From the NCBI GenBank assembly GCA_964644555.1, contig CAZXWI010000016.1:1-23124 (forward strand): a stretch of DNA of 23,124 nucleotides. Reading direction: 5' to 3'. Below, one piece after another: positions 14,905 through 23,124 of this stretch. The notes below the pieces were generated by a model. That model was not told where the DNA came from. It ran no database searches and was given only the letters and a program-made list of their open reading frames with translations. This stretch comes from RUG14186 sp964644555 (lineage in GTDB: Bacteria > Bacillota > Clostridia > Eubacteriales > Anaerofustaceae). A program made the translations under genes and the position numbers. The number at the start of each line of letters is the position of its first letter. The first letter of the stretch is position 1.

Positions 14905-16056
14905 ATGAAAAAGAAAAAAATAGTTAAAATAATTGCACTTTTGGCTGTAGTATTATTCTCATTGGCATCAATGCCCTCTCCCATAAGAGCGGCAAGCCTT
15001 GATGAGCTTCTCGAATTGGAAGAACTTATCGAGCAATACAAAAACGAAGCCGACAAACAGGCGGAATTAGCAGATGCGGTATTTAAAGAAATGGAAATAC
15101 TCGACACTCAAGCTACCGAAATAAAAAAGGAACTTGATTCGATCAACGAGCAAATTGCAGGAAAAGAGCTTATGCTCTCACAAGCACAAACTGACCTTGA
15201 AAAAGCCGCCGCCGACAAACAAGCGTATCAAAATCAGCTTGAAGAACGCATGACCATAATGTATATGTATGGCGACAAAGGTTATTTGGAAGTTCTTTTC
15301 GGCTCAACAAGCTTTTCCGACTTTATCAGCAGAGCAACCGCAATAGCTTCGGTCATCGCCTACGATAATGAAATAGCTCAAAAGTTAAAACAAACTGAAT
15401 CATTAATCGAAGCCAAAACATTGATGATTGAGGAAGAAAAACAGGAACTGGAAAAACTCAAAGACGATCAGCTCGCCAAACAGGCTGAACTTCAAGCAAG
15501 CATTGACGCAAAACAGGAAGTAATGGATGAAATGCTTTCCATGGAAGAATATTGGGAAGCTTTGGCAGCTCAACAAGAAGAAGCAGCTTCCGAACTCAGA
15601 AGAGAGCTTGCCGAGGAAAACGCAAACGGCAATTTTGCCAACACATTCACCACATTCCTTTGGCCAACTCCCGGCTACTACTACATCACAAGCCCCTACG
15701 GCTACCGTGTTCACCCGATTTACGGAACATGGACATTCCACTCGGGAATCGATATAGGCGCTCCTTATAACGCATCCGCTATCGCTCCGGCAAACGGTGT
15801 CGTTACATGGGCATCATGGAATGGCGGATACGGTAACTGCGTAATAGTATATTTAGGCGAAGATGCATATGGAAATTCTTATAAAGTATTGTATGGGCAT
15901 CTTGACAGCTATGCGGTATCAGAAGGCGATATAGTTACACGAGGACAAACTGTGGGATATGTCGGTACAACAGGTGCTTCAACAGGCTATCATTTACATT
16001 TCGAAGTAATCATCAATGGAGTAACGGCAGATCCTGAAGATTATCTTACATGGTAA
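14905..16056 (+). CDS. Secreted coiled-coil M23 (LytM) murein hydrolase, PcsB/EnvC-like
   Basis: The 383-residue secreted protein is probably the wall hydrolase switched on by FtsEX. A signal peptide ends near AAS at about residue 30. Residues 32 to about 240 are a long Glu/Lys/Gln-rich coiled coil (ELLELEELIEQYKNEADKQAEL onwards) like the FtsX-binding region of PcsB and EnvC. The C-terminal M23 domain has the zinc residues: H279 and D283 in FHSGIDIG and H365 in YHLHFEV, with H363 and the YGHLD histidine as catalytic partners. Because the catalytic residues are all present it should be an enzyme rather than a non-catalytic activator like E. coli EnvC. GGAG lies 5 bases before the ATG. A strong terminator follows. 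Confidence 0.92.
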   Translation: MKKKKIVKIIALLAVVLFSLASMPSPIRAASLDELLELEELIEQYKNEADKQAELADAVFKEMEILDTQATEIKKELDSINEQIAGKELMLSQAQTDLEKAAADKQAYQNQLEERMTIMYMYGDKGYLEVLFGSTSFSDFISRATAIASVIAYDNEIAQKLKQTESLIEAKTLMIEEEKQELEKLKDDQLAKQAELQASIDAKQEVMDEMLSMEEYWEALAAQQEEAASELRRELAEENANGNFANTFTTFLWPTPGYYYITSPYGYRVHPIYGTWTFHSGIDIGAPYNASAIAPANGVVTWASWNGGYGNCVIVYLGEDAYGNSYKVLYGHLDSYAVSEGDIVTRGQTVGYVGTTGASTGYHLHFEVIINGVTADPEDYLTW

Positions 16057-16071
16057 ATTAAATAAAATATT

Positions 16072-16117
16072 AAAATCCTCTTTATGCAATAGTGCGTAAA
16101 GAGGATTTTATTTTGTA
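16072..16117 (+). terminator. Rho-independent terminator of ftsEX-M23
   Basis: AAAATCCTCTTTA (16072-16084) pairs with TAAAGAGGATTTT (16097-16109), extended by three further pairs (one G-T) to a 6-base loop, then a T-rich tail. It starts 15 bases after the M23 stop. Confidence 0.92.
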
Positions 16118-16135
16118 AAAACGAAATCCTTACAA

Positions 16136-16174
16136 TATAAAAAAATACGGCACCCTTCTATGAAGTGTGCCGTA
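16136..16174 (-). terminator. Rho-independent terminator of ftsZ
   Basis: TACGGCAC (16146-16153) pairs with GTGCCGTA (16167-16174), continued after one mismatch by CTTC/GAAG. On the minus strand it is followed by a run of T. It lies 19 bases after the ftsZ stop, back to back with the M23 terminator on the other strand. Confidence 0.9.
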
Positions 16175-16193
16175 AAATAATGTTAGCATTTAC

Positions 16194-17261
16194 TTAGTCC
16201 ATCAAAAAGTCGGGAAGTAAATCGTCATATTTTTGAGTAGATTCGCTTTTCTTCTTTTCATCATTTCTCTTTTGCTCTGGATTATTTGCTTTCTCCTGTG
16301 GTTTGGGAGCAAAACCCGTAGCAATAACGGTAACTTTGATAACATCTTCTAAATCGGGATCAATGCACGCACCGAAAATAACATTTGCATCGGGGTGGGC
16401 TTCGCTTCTTATTACAGATGCAATCTTATCAACATCAAATAATGTAAGTTCTGATCCACCGGAAATATTGAGAAGAACTCCTGTAGCACCGCTGATTGTT
16501 GTTTCCAATAACGGACTTTCAATAGCCTGCTTAGCTGCTTCAACTGCTTTGTCGGCTCCTGAACCCATACCGATTCCCATATGAGCCAAACCGGAATCTT
16601 TGATGATGGTTTTAACATCGGCAAAGTCAAGGTTGATAAGACCCTGAGTCGAGATAAGATCCGTAATGCCTTTAACACCCATCAAAAGTACATCATCTGC
16701 CATTCTGAATGCTTCTTGGAATGTGGTGTTCTGGTTAGCAACTTGCAATAATCTGTCGTTGGGGATAACTACCAATGCATCAACATAATCCTTAATGAGC
16801 TGAATACCCAAATCGGAATTTATTTTTCTTACCTTACCTTCAAAGCAGAACGGTCTTGTAACGACACCGATTACCAATATTCCCATTTCTTTTGCCACTT
16901 TTGCAATTACATGAGAAGCACCGGTTCCGGTTCCTCCACCCATTCCTGCAGTGATAAATACCAAATCAGCACCCTCGAGAGCTTTGCTGATTTCCTCGGT
17001 ACTTTCTTCGGCAGAACGCTCACCTACTTCGGGATTAGCTCCTGCACCAAGACCTTTTGTCGTTTTTTCACCTATCTGAACCTTGTTATCTGCAAGGGAC
17101 GAACTCAAAACTTGACTGTCCGTATTGACAGCATAAAATGTTACTCCGCTTAAAGAGCTTTCTATCATTCGGTTTACGGCATTATTTCCGCCTCCACCGA
17201 CACCAAATACTTTTATATTCGCTTGAATATTTTCTTCCAGGGCTGCAAATTCGTAAGCCAT
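16194..17261 (-). CDS. ftsZ: Cell division GTPase FtsZ
   Basis: This 355-residue tubulin homologue forms the Z ring. The phosphate-binding loop is GGGTGTG at residues 108-114, and the catalytic T7 loop NLDFAD has N210, D212 and D215. The N-terminal GVGGGGNNAVNRM and LGAGANPEVG are also canonical. The C-terminal linker is short (about 35 residues, Lys/Glu/Asn-rich) and ends in the partner-binding peptide DDLLPDFLMD. ATG 17261 has AGGAGG upstream. Its own promoter lies in the 70-base gap after ftsQ and a terminator follows, so it can be made alone. In related genomes spoIIGA-sigE follows ftsZ directly; here 5.4 kb of opposite-strand genes lie between. Confidence 0.98.
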   Translation of the reverse strand: MAYEFAALEENIQANIKVFGVGGGGNNAVNRMIESSLSGVTFYAVNTDSQVLSSSLADNKVQIGEKTTKGLGAGANPEVGERSAEESTEEISKALEGADLVFITAGMGGGTGTGASHVIAKVAKEMGILVIGVVTRPFCFEGKVRKINSDLGIQLIKDYVDALVVIPNDRLLQVANQNTTFQEAFRMADDVLLMGVKGITDLISTQGLINLDFADVKTIIKDSGLAHMGIGMGSGADKAVEAAKQAIESPLLETTISGATGVLLNISGGSELTLFDVDKIASVIRSEAHPDANVIFGACIDPDLEDVIKVTVIATGFAPKPQEKANNPEQKRNDEKKKSESTQKYDDLLPDFLMD

Positions 17262-17288
17262 GAATACCTCCTGTATATCTAAGTATTA

Positions 17289-17317
17289 ATTGTAATGTTT
17301 TTTCGCATAAATAACAA
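17289..17317 (-). promoter_or_regulatory. ftsZ: Sigma-A-type promoter of ftsZ
   Basis: On the minus strand TTGTTA (17312-17317), a 17-base spacer and TACAAT (17289-17294). It lies in the ftsQ-ftsZ gap and would give a leader of about 20 bases carrying the AGGAGG site. Confidence 0.7.
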
Positions 17318-17331
17318 GTATTTTATAAAAA

Positions 17332-18072
17332 TTATTTAATATCGATTACTTTATAAACAGGCTCACTGTCCTCAATGACCTCTATCATAATATGCCTGTC
17401 CTCATTTAAAATAAAATCGGCAATAAAGTCTTTATTGCTTTCAAACGAACTTAATGAATAAAACTTTATTACATTCGATTTTTCGGTATAAAGATAATAA
17501 TATCCGCTTTGAGAAACATATATCTCGGATACAAAATCGTAAACATTCGTCTGCTTCAAAATATCGGCAATATTAAATGCAGTCATCGTATTAACATTGG
17601 AGTTGTAGTTAAAAAATTCTCCTTTGTTTAAGCTGACATCTGTTGCTCCCGATAAGATTATGCCACAATCTCTATTAAGCAAAGATGATGTATATATTAC
17701 CATACCATCTTCGTCAAGGTAATAATATGTAGCTTCAGCCGAAACGGTTATATACGGAGTTCGCTCCTTAATGATTATGCGAACCTCATCGGGGTAGATT
17801 CTCTTTATTTCCGCTGACTTAACCAATGATTCGGTACTGAACAAATTTTCTACAGAAGAAGCTCGAAAATCAAATATATTTGTACCTACCTTGAGTCCAC
17901 TTAATTCTATTATATCAGAAATATTCAGAGTTTCAGTACCTTCCACGGATATTGTTGAAATATTAAACACATTACTTTTGCAAAACACTGCAATACCTAT
18001 AAACAATATTACAGCCAAAAGCAAGTACAAAACCGTTCTATTTGATTTTCGTTTTCTTCTAATTCTTCTCAT
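17332..18072 (-). CDS. ftsQ: Cell division protein FtsQ/DivIB
   Basis: This 246-residue bitopic membrane protein belongs to the divisome FtsQ-FtsL-FtsB (DivIB-DivIC-FtsL) subcomplex that controls septal wall synthesis. It has a very basic cytoplasmic tail (MRRIRRKRKSNR), one membrane helix at about residues 13-29, then an outer POTRA domain starting at FNISTISVEGTETLNISDIIELSGLKVGTNIF. It continues with IKRIYPDEVRIIIKERTPY and YYLDEDGMV, standard for the family. The start codon overlaps the murA stop (ATGA), so the two are translationally coupled. The length is typical for Clostridia. It is followed by the ftsZ promoter. Confidence 0.9.
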   Translation of the reverse strand: MRRIRRKRKSNRTVLYLLLAVILFIGIAVFCKSNVFNISTISVEGTETLNISDIIELSGLKVGTNIFDFRASSVENLFSTESLVKSAEIKRIYPDEVRIIIKERTPYITVSAEATYYYLDEDGMVIYTSSLLNRDCGIILSGATDVSLNKGEFFNYNSNVNTMTAFNIADILKQTNVYDFVSEIYVSQSGYYYLYTEKSNVIKFYSLSSFESNKDFIADFILNEDRHIMIEVIEDSEPVYKVIDIK

Positions 18073-19322
18073 ATGCTTTCTTTTATATCGGCACCTACAT
18101 TTTTCAATGTGCCTACAATATTCTCGTAACCTCTTTGTATATGATATACATCATTGATAACACTTCTGCCCTCTGCTCCCATTGCAGCGATTACAAGCGC
18201 AGCACCACCACGCAAATCATGTGCATACACGGTAGTACCGCTAAGCGACTCTTTGCCCGAAATTATAGCCAATGAACCTTCTGTTTTTATGTCGGCACCC
18301 ATTCGCAAAAGCTGGGACACAAATTTAAACCTACTTTCGAATATCTTCTCGTTAACCACTGAAGTGCCCTTTGCAAAGCACAGCATTGCCGTAAAAGGCG
18401 GCTGCAAATCCGTGGGAAAAGCAGGATATGGCGAAGTAACAAGCGTATTTAACGGTGAAATATTTTTATCGGAAATGCTCAATATTCCATCGGAATATAT
18501 TTTAAACTTCATTCCGCTTTCCAAAAATTTATAATACGGAGATTTTATATGTTCGGATTTACACCCTCGTAAGAAGAGTTTTCCTCCAGAAACCGCATTT
18601 GCACAAAGATATGTGCCTGCCGCTATTCTGTCCGGCATTACACTGTACTCGCACGAATTCAAATGCTCTACACCTTCAATGTAAATTGTATTAGTGCCTG
18701 CGCCGTAAACTCTCGCACCCATTTTGTTCAAAAAATTCTGTAAATCAACGATCTCCGGCTCTCTTGCCGCATTCGAAACACTGGTAACACCCTTGGTAAA
18801 GACGCTTGAGAGCATAATATTCTCCGTAGCACCTACACTTGGATAATCCAAAACAATTCCCGATGAAAACATATTCATGCCATCTGCGGTAATGTATCCA
18901 TGCCTTTCTTGTATCTTGGCACCAAGTTTTGATAACGACTTTAAGTGCATATCAATCGGTCTTAAACCTATATCACAGCCTCCGGGGTAGCTGAATGTTA
19001 CATACTTGTTTACCGCAAGAAGCGCTCCCATTAACATTATCGATGAACGCATCTTGCTTACCAAATTTTCTGAAACTTCGCATATTTTCAAATCCTTTGA
19101 ATTAATTACGAGCGTATGTTCATCGTAATGTGTCTTGCACCCCAGAGTATTTAATATTTTCAGCATTATCCTAACATCTTCGATGTCGGGAATATTATGT
19201 AAAACAGTTTCGTTTTTATTAAGCACGCAAGCCGCAATTATAGGCAGACTTGCATTCTTAGAACCTTGAATCGGTATTTCTCCATCAAGGGTATTTTTGC
19301 CGTTAATTATATATCTGTTCAT
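18069..19322 (-). CDS. murA: UDP-N-acetylglucosamine 1-carboxyvinyltransferase MurA
   Basis: This 417-residue cytoplasmic enzyme transfers enolpyruvate from PEP to UDP-GlcNAc, the first committed step of peptidoglycan synthesis. K22 and N23 in QGSKNASLP bind substrate, and the active-site loop is YPGGCDIGLRPIDMH with C116, the residue that binds PEP and the antibiotic fosfomycin; with Cys here the enzyme is predicted to be the fosfomycin-sensitive type. The two repeated domains of the EPSP-synthase fold are complete (SPYPAFPTDLQPP, DLRGGAALVIAAM). GGAGG precedes the ATG but lies in a potential hairpin. It overlaps ftsQ by 4 bases and follows murG after 51 bases. Confidence 0.96.
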   Translation of the reverse strand: MNRYIINGKNTLDGEIPIQGSKNASLPIIAACVLNKNETVLHNIPDIEDVRIMLKILNTLGCKTHYDEHTLVINSKDLKICEVSENLVSKMRSSIMLMGALLAVNKYVTFSYPGGCDIGLRPIDMHLKSLSKLGAKIQERHGYITADGMNMFSSGIVLDYPSVGATENIMLSSVFTKGVTSVSNAAREPEIVDLQNFLNKMGARVYGAGTNTIYIEGVEHLNSCEYSVMPDRIAAGTYLCANAVSGGKLFLRGCKSEHIKSPYYKFLESGMKFKIYSDGILSISDKNISPLNTLVTSPYPAFPTDLQPPFTAMLCFAKGTSVVNEKIFESRFKFVSQLLRMGADIKTEGSLAIISGKESLSGTTVYAHDLRGGAALVIAAMGAEGRSVINDVYHIQRGYENIVGTLKNVGADIKESI

Positions 19323-19328
19323 TTATGC

Positions 19329-19359
19329 CTCCAAACTTCTATATAATATTCATTTGGAG
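19329..19359 (-). promoter_or_regulatory. Inverted repeat covering the murA ribosome site
   Basis: On the minus strand CTCCAAA and TTTGGAG can pair across a 17-base loop, and the right arm contains the GGAG of the murA ribosome-binding site. No T run follows, so it is not a simple terminator. It may lower murA translation; seven pairs with a long loop is only marginally stable. Confidence 0.4.
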
Positions 19360-19373
19360 CATAATATGTTACT

Positions 19374-20492
19374 CTACGAAATCAACTGTTCAATCAAATC
19401 GCAGATAGTTTCGGCGGCATTGTTTTTGCCCATTTTGGCGGAATTTGCCGCCATCGTTTGCCTGAGCGAATCATTTGAAAGTAGATATTTTATTTTTTCG
19501 GTTAAATTCTTATCAAGGTTTTCATCGTCCTCGGCTATGTATGCGGCATTTTGATTTACATTTGCCATTGCATTTTTTCTTTGATGATCATTTGCTGCAT
19601 GTTTTAACGGCACATATATTGCGGCAATACCTATGCGATTAATTTCCGAAATAGTACTTGCCCCACTTCTGCATACTACTAAATCCGCAGCACTCATGAG
19701 TTTGGGCATTTCGTTTGTATACGCAAATACATTGATGTTGGAATTTTTGGATATATCCACTCCCGCATCTTCAAGCTGTTTGGTTACCGTGTCGTAATTA
19801 TCATTTCCCGTTACAAAATACACTTTAACACTATTATCATCGGTTATGTCCGATATGGCTTTAACTATTGCATTATTCAAACTCAAAGCCCCCAGACTGC
19901 CTCCGAATATGAGAAGCATTTTGTCATTTTCTCCGAGGTTTAACAACTGCCTTGAGTTTTCTCTGTTATAAAAATTAAATTCGCGTCTGAGTGGGTTTCC
20001 CGTATACACGCATTTTTCGGGCTTTGCCATATTTTTTATGGAATCCTCAAATGCAACACAAACTTTATCCACCATGGAAGAAAGTATTTTATTGGTTTTT
20101 CCGGGGATTACATTCTGCTCGGCTATTAAGGTGGGCAGTCCTTTTAATTTCCCGGCCAATACCACAGGACCGCAAACGAATCCGCCTGTTCCTATAACGA
20201 TATCGGGCTTAAATTTCGATATTATCTTCATACTCTGAGCAACGCTTCCGAAAAGCCCTACAGCGTTTTTAAATTTTCGCCACTTCGAAAAAAAGCTTTC
20301 AAAAGGCTCAACTCTTATTCCGGTAAGTTCGTAACCGTTGTCTGGAACGATTTTATTTTCTATGGCATATGGGCTGAGGCTTCCCACAAATAAAATCTCG
20401 CACTCAGGATATCTGTATTTCATTTCATTTGCAACAGCGATCCCCGGATATATATGTCCGCCGGTTCCGCCGCAGGATATAAGTATTTTCAT
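19374..20492 (-). CDS. murG: MurG, lipid II-forming N-acetylglucosaminyltransferase
   Basis: This 372-residue GT28 enzyme adds GlcNAc to lipid I on the inner face of the membrane to give lipid II. The N-terminal glycine loop GGTGGHIYPGIA, the second loop LIFGGSLGALSLNNAI and the donor-binding motif VVCRSGASTISEI are all present. The start is placed at the second of two adjacent ATGs (20492) because AGGAG is 5 bases from it and only 2 from the first. It lies 18 bases after ftsW and 51 before murA, the usual order in the division and cell-wall cluster. Length is normal. Confidence 0.96.
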   Translation of the reverse strand: MKILISCGGTGGHIYPGIAVANEMKYRYPECEILFVGSLSPYAIENKIVPDNGYELTGIRVEPFESFFSKWRKFKNAVGLFGSVAQSMKIISKFKPDIVIGTGGFVCGPVVLAGKLKGLPTLIAEQNVIPGKTNKILSSMVDKVCVAFEDSIKNMAKPEKCVYTGNPLRREFNFYNRENSRQLLNLGENDKMLLIFGGSLGALSLNNAIVKAISDITDDNSVKVYFVTGNDNYDTVTKQLEDAGVDISKNSNINVFAYTNEMPKLMSAADLVVCRSGASTISEINRIGIAAIYVPLKHAANDHQRKNAMANVNQNAAYIAEDDENLDKNLTEKIKYLLSNDSLRQTMAANSAKMGKNNAAETICDLIEQLIS

Positions 20493-20510
20493 CATTACTC
20501 CTGTTTTATA

Positions 20511-21653
20511 TTACTTTTTATTATTTCTTGATATTCCCAATATAAATCCTATTATCATCATGAAAGTGATGAGTGACGAGCCTCCGTAACTGATAAAAGG
20601 AAGTATTATGCCCGTAGAAGGCAATAAATTAATATCAACGCCTATATGGAAAAACACCTGTATAGCCAACAACACAGCGCTACCTGCAGCAAAAACACGT
20701 GAATACACATCTTTGGAATTAAATGCAACGCTGAATAATTTTGCTATCAAAATAAAATAAACGATTATCAAACAAACACATCCGACAAGTCCGAGTTCTT
20801 CACCGATTATGGAAAAAATGTAGTCATTATGAGCTTCGGGAAGAAAGCTGAGCTTACTCTTGCCGTTGCCTATCCCTTGACCGAAGATTCCGCCCGAGCC
20901 CAAAGCCATAAGTGACTGCGCAGGCTGCCAGCCCGTGTCTTGCAAATCCTCGAATGGACTCAAATAACCGAAAATTCGCTCCATACGCCAAGGGTTTGTC
21001 GCAATGAATACTACAACAGCAGCTATTGCACTTACGGCAATTATCACTATATACAAAAGATTGCCGCCTGCTATAAAATACATTATTATGATACTCGCTG
21101 CAATGATAATCGCAGTACTGAGTGCCGGCTGAACATATATCAAATAAGCAACTATGCTCAAAAATGCGAATATAAGAATAAATGCTGTAAAAGATCGCAT
21201 ATGTTCGGCGTACTTTTCGGCTATATAAGACATAAACATCAAAACAGCCAATTTAGCAAATTCGGCAGGCTGTATTACAAGCCCGAAAATACTGATATAT
21301 CGTACAGCACCGTTTACCGCATCGGAAGCGGATTTTTGCGATACAATAAACAATATCACTATCATGATAAGCATAAACATCGGTGATAACGATTTCAGGT
21401 ACTTTATATTAAATAGCGATATCACATATGCGGCAATTAGCCCTGCTGCGAAAAACAATATCTGTTTTTTTACATAATAAAATTCATCGTAGCCCGTAGC
21501 GCTGTCCAGTCTGGCTTTGTACATACTTGCAGACCATATCATAATCACACCGAAGATACAAAGACCGCAAACAATAAGCAAAATGCTTTTGTCGAAAGAC
21601 TTTTTCTTCTGATTGGGTATATCTGCAAACATGCTTTTAAAATTATTTAACAT
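20511..21653 (-). CDS. ftsW: FtsW, SEDS-family septal peptidoglycan polymerase
   Basis: This 380-residue protein with about ten membrane helices polymerises lipid II at the septum together with a class B penicillin-binding protein. SEDS motifs are QPAEFAKLAVL, PEAHNDYIFSIIGEELG (containing the essential extracellular Asp region) and LLPSTGIILPFISYGGSSL. The motif usually written QPDLGTA reads QPALSTA here, so an often conserved acidic residue is Ala; clostridial FtsW proteins are variable at this site. The ATG at 21653 has AAAGGA upstream. The gene follows murD after 14 bases. A SpoVE role in sporulation cannot be excluded, but position in the cluster favours FtsW. Confidence 0.92.
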   Translation of the reverse strand: MLNNFKSMFADIPNQKKKSFDKSILLIVCGLCIFGVIMIWSASMYKARLDSATGYDEFYYVKKQILFFAAGLIAAYVISLFNIKYLKSLSPMFMLIMIVILFIVSQKSASDAVNGAVRYISIFGLVIQPAEFAKLAVLMFMSYIAEKYAEHMRSFTAFILIFAFLSIVAYLIYVQPALSTAIIIAASIIIMYFIAGGNLLYIVIIAVSAIAAVVVFIATNPWRMERIFGYLSPFEDLQDTGWQPAQSLMALGSGGIFGQGIGNGKSKLSFLPEAHNDYIFSIIGEELGLVGCVCLIIVYFILIAKLFSVAFNSKDVYSRVFAAGSAVLLAIQVFFHIGVDINLLPSTGIILPFISYGGSSLITFMMIIGFILGISRNNKK

Positions 21654-21667
21654 ACATATCCTTTGAG

Positions 21668-23029
21668 TTACAAATTATTTACATACTCTTTAAACAATGT
21701 TCCTCTTTGTTCAAAGTTATCAAACATTCCCCAACTTGCACAAGCAGGCGATAATAATACACAATCCCCTTCTTTTGCAATATCGTGTGCTTTCACAACC
21801 GCTTCTTCAAGGCTTTCCACCTTATCGACGCAGTTCATGCCGTGTTTTTCGGCTGTTTCGGCAATCACATCGGCAGTCTGCCCCAGTACGAATATATGTT
21901 TTACTTTATCCTTCATTATGTCGAATAATTCGTTGAAGTCGCTCTTTTTATCGTATCCGCCCATAATCATTATAAGAGGACAATCAAAGGCATTCACTGC
22001 CGTTATAGTAGCATCGGGGTTTGTGCCTTTTGAATCGTTGATATATTTTACTCCGCAAAGCTCTCTTACAAATTCGACTCTGTGCTCAACCGGGCTGAAT
22101 TCAACCAATGCTTTCTTTACTTTGTCCATATCGCATCCCGAATAATAAGCACATAACAATGCGCACATTGCATTTGCCGTATTATGCGGTCCTATAATTT
22201 TCAATTCATTGACTTTTACAACTTCGCCGAAATCTTTTAAATATATGATACCGTTATCATAATAGGCATCGCAATCTTTGTTAATAAGTGAAAAATACTT
22301 AACATTGCATGAAGCTTTCTTTGCAAAATCTCTTACAATATTATCGTCATAATTTAAAATCAAAATACCATCGGAATCCATATTTTTAAATACATTCGCC
22401 TTTGCAGCAATGTATTTTTCCATGGTTTTATGCCTATCCAAATGATCCGGAGTAATATTCGTTACAACCGCAATTTTCGGTTTCATATCTTCGCACATTG
22501 ACAACTGAAAACTGCTTATTTCCAAAGCGGCAACGCTGTCTGAGTCCGACTTTTCAACATAATCTATAAAAGGAAATCCGATATTTCCGCAAACAAATGA
22601 ATTTTTTCCTCCAGATGAAAGGAGTGCCTCGGTAAGATATGTTGTGGTGGTTTTGCCGTTAGTTCCCGTAATGGCAATGATATCGCCCTTGAAAAATTTA
22701 TTGGCAAATTCCACTTCGCTTATAACATCTATTTTATTTTCTCTTGCCATATTACATGCCTTAATATCAGGTGGAACACCCGGGCTTAATATAACGGCAT
22801 GAGAATTAAGTACTTCTTCCTCAGAAGGAGCATTTCCCAGCGATAAAACCACATTATCCATGCCAATTAAACTCTCTATTCCGTAACCCTCCGATAAAAG
22901 GCTATCGTAAGTCTTAGAGTCGCTTAATATTACATGTTTATTTTTTTAGGATAAAAAATTATCGCCTGAAATTACACGTCGGGCCGCACCAAATATCAAA
23001 AAATTTTCTTTATTATCCAAATAATCCAT
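21668..23029 (-). pseudogene. murD: murD with an in-frame stop at codon 28
   Basis: MurD joins D-glutamate to UDP-MurNAc-L-Ala, an essential wall-synthesis step. ATG 23029 has GAGG 6 bases upstream and follows mraY after 16 bases. The frame reads MDYLDNKENFLIFGAARRVI, SGDNFLS and then TAA at 22948-22946. Without any frame change it continues KNKHVILSDSKTYDSLLSEGYGIESLIGMDNVV and on to a normal C-terminus at 21668, a full length of 453 codons. The ATPase loop GTNGKTTT, EISSFQLS and ITPDHLDRH are intact. The stop differs by one base from AAA (Lys). The N-terminal motif, usually GAARSGIS, reads GAARRVIS. A product begun at the internal ATG 22861 would lack the first 56 residues, about half of the UDP-binding domain. 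Confidence 0.85.
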
Positions 23030-23045
23030 CTCTTACCTCGAAAAC

Positions 23046-23124
23046 TTAATAAAAGTATATTTTTGCAGATAAAACAGCTAACATTACACAAACTGCGGTA
23101 AATACCCAGAACACAATAACAACA
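23046..23124 (-). CDS. mraY: MraY C-terminus (runs off window)
   Basis: The last 25 codons of a membrane protein, VVIVFWVFTAVCVMLAVLSA followed by KIYFY and a TAA at 23046-23048. A single hydrophobic helix ending a few residues before the stop, placed directly before murD, fits the last helix of phospho-MurNAc-pentapeptide transferase, which makes lipid I. The call rests on position and this short match. Confidence 0.7.
   Translation of the reverse strand, partial: VVIVFWVFTAVCVMLAVLSAKIYFY

Noticed and set aside
1..23124. Mobile element, phage or CRISPR content
   Set aside because: No transposase, integrase, terminal inverted repeats or regularly spaced repeats were seen; the only long repeat is the sigE tandem duplication.

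Overview
This window is AT-rich chromosomal DNA from a Gram-positive, endospore-forming lineage of the Firmicutes, most likely Clostridia. Evidence: the division and cell-wall cluster runs mraY-murD-ftsW-murG-murA-ftsQ-ftsZ; the spoIIGA-sigE sporulation pair lies on the same strand a few kb beyond ftsZ; there is a class B sortase; Shine-Dalgarno sites are of the AGGAGG type; and TTG starts occur. No tRNA, rRNA, CRISPR array, insertion sequence or prophage was seen. No stretch longer than 300 bases lacks a gene.

Layout, left to right. (1) 1-7323, all minus strand: an ion-transport and signalling block. Read in the direction of transcription it holds a KdpD-like kinase, a KdpE-like regulator, a PiT phosphate permease with its DUF47/PhoU-like partner, TrkA (only a remnant), TrkH, a HI0933/YtfP-type flavoprotein and the start of an unknown membrane-anchored or exported protein. 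(2) 7473-10507, minus: a small lysine-rich protein, sortase B, a disrupted sigE and spoIIGA. (3) 10637-16056, plus: an island with a three-gene SsuABC/ThiXYZ-like importer, then ftsE-ftsX and a secreted coiled-coil M23 (PcsB/EnvC-like) murein hydrolase. Terminators close both operons. (4) 16194-23124, minus: ftsZ, ftsQ, murA, murG, ftsW, murD and the 3' end of mraY. These make lipid II, polymerise septal wall and build the Z ring. FtsEX and the M23 protein on the opposite strand would supply the matching wall-splitting activity.

The most notable feature is a set of four different lesions in otherwise well-conserved genes. sigE carries a perfect 334-bp tandem duplication that is out of frame; removing one copy restores an exact 232-residue pro-sigma-E. 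trkA has lost about 1 kb internally. The kdpD-like kinase gene has a one-base frameshift. murD, normally essential, has an in-frame TAA at codon 28 and an altered N-terminal glycine motif. Either the genome is decaying (loss of sporulation and potassium control) or the assembly has errors; the murD lesion favours at least some error, or expression of murD by reinitiation or readthrough. The sigE junction also creates an overlapping stop/start (ATGTATGA) that could yield a sigma-E without its inhibitory pro-sequence. This is the most original biological possibility in the window, and it is an inference.
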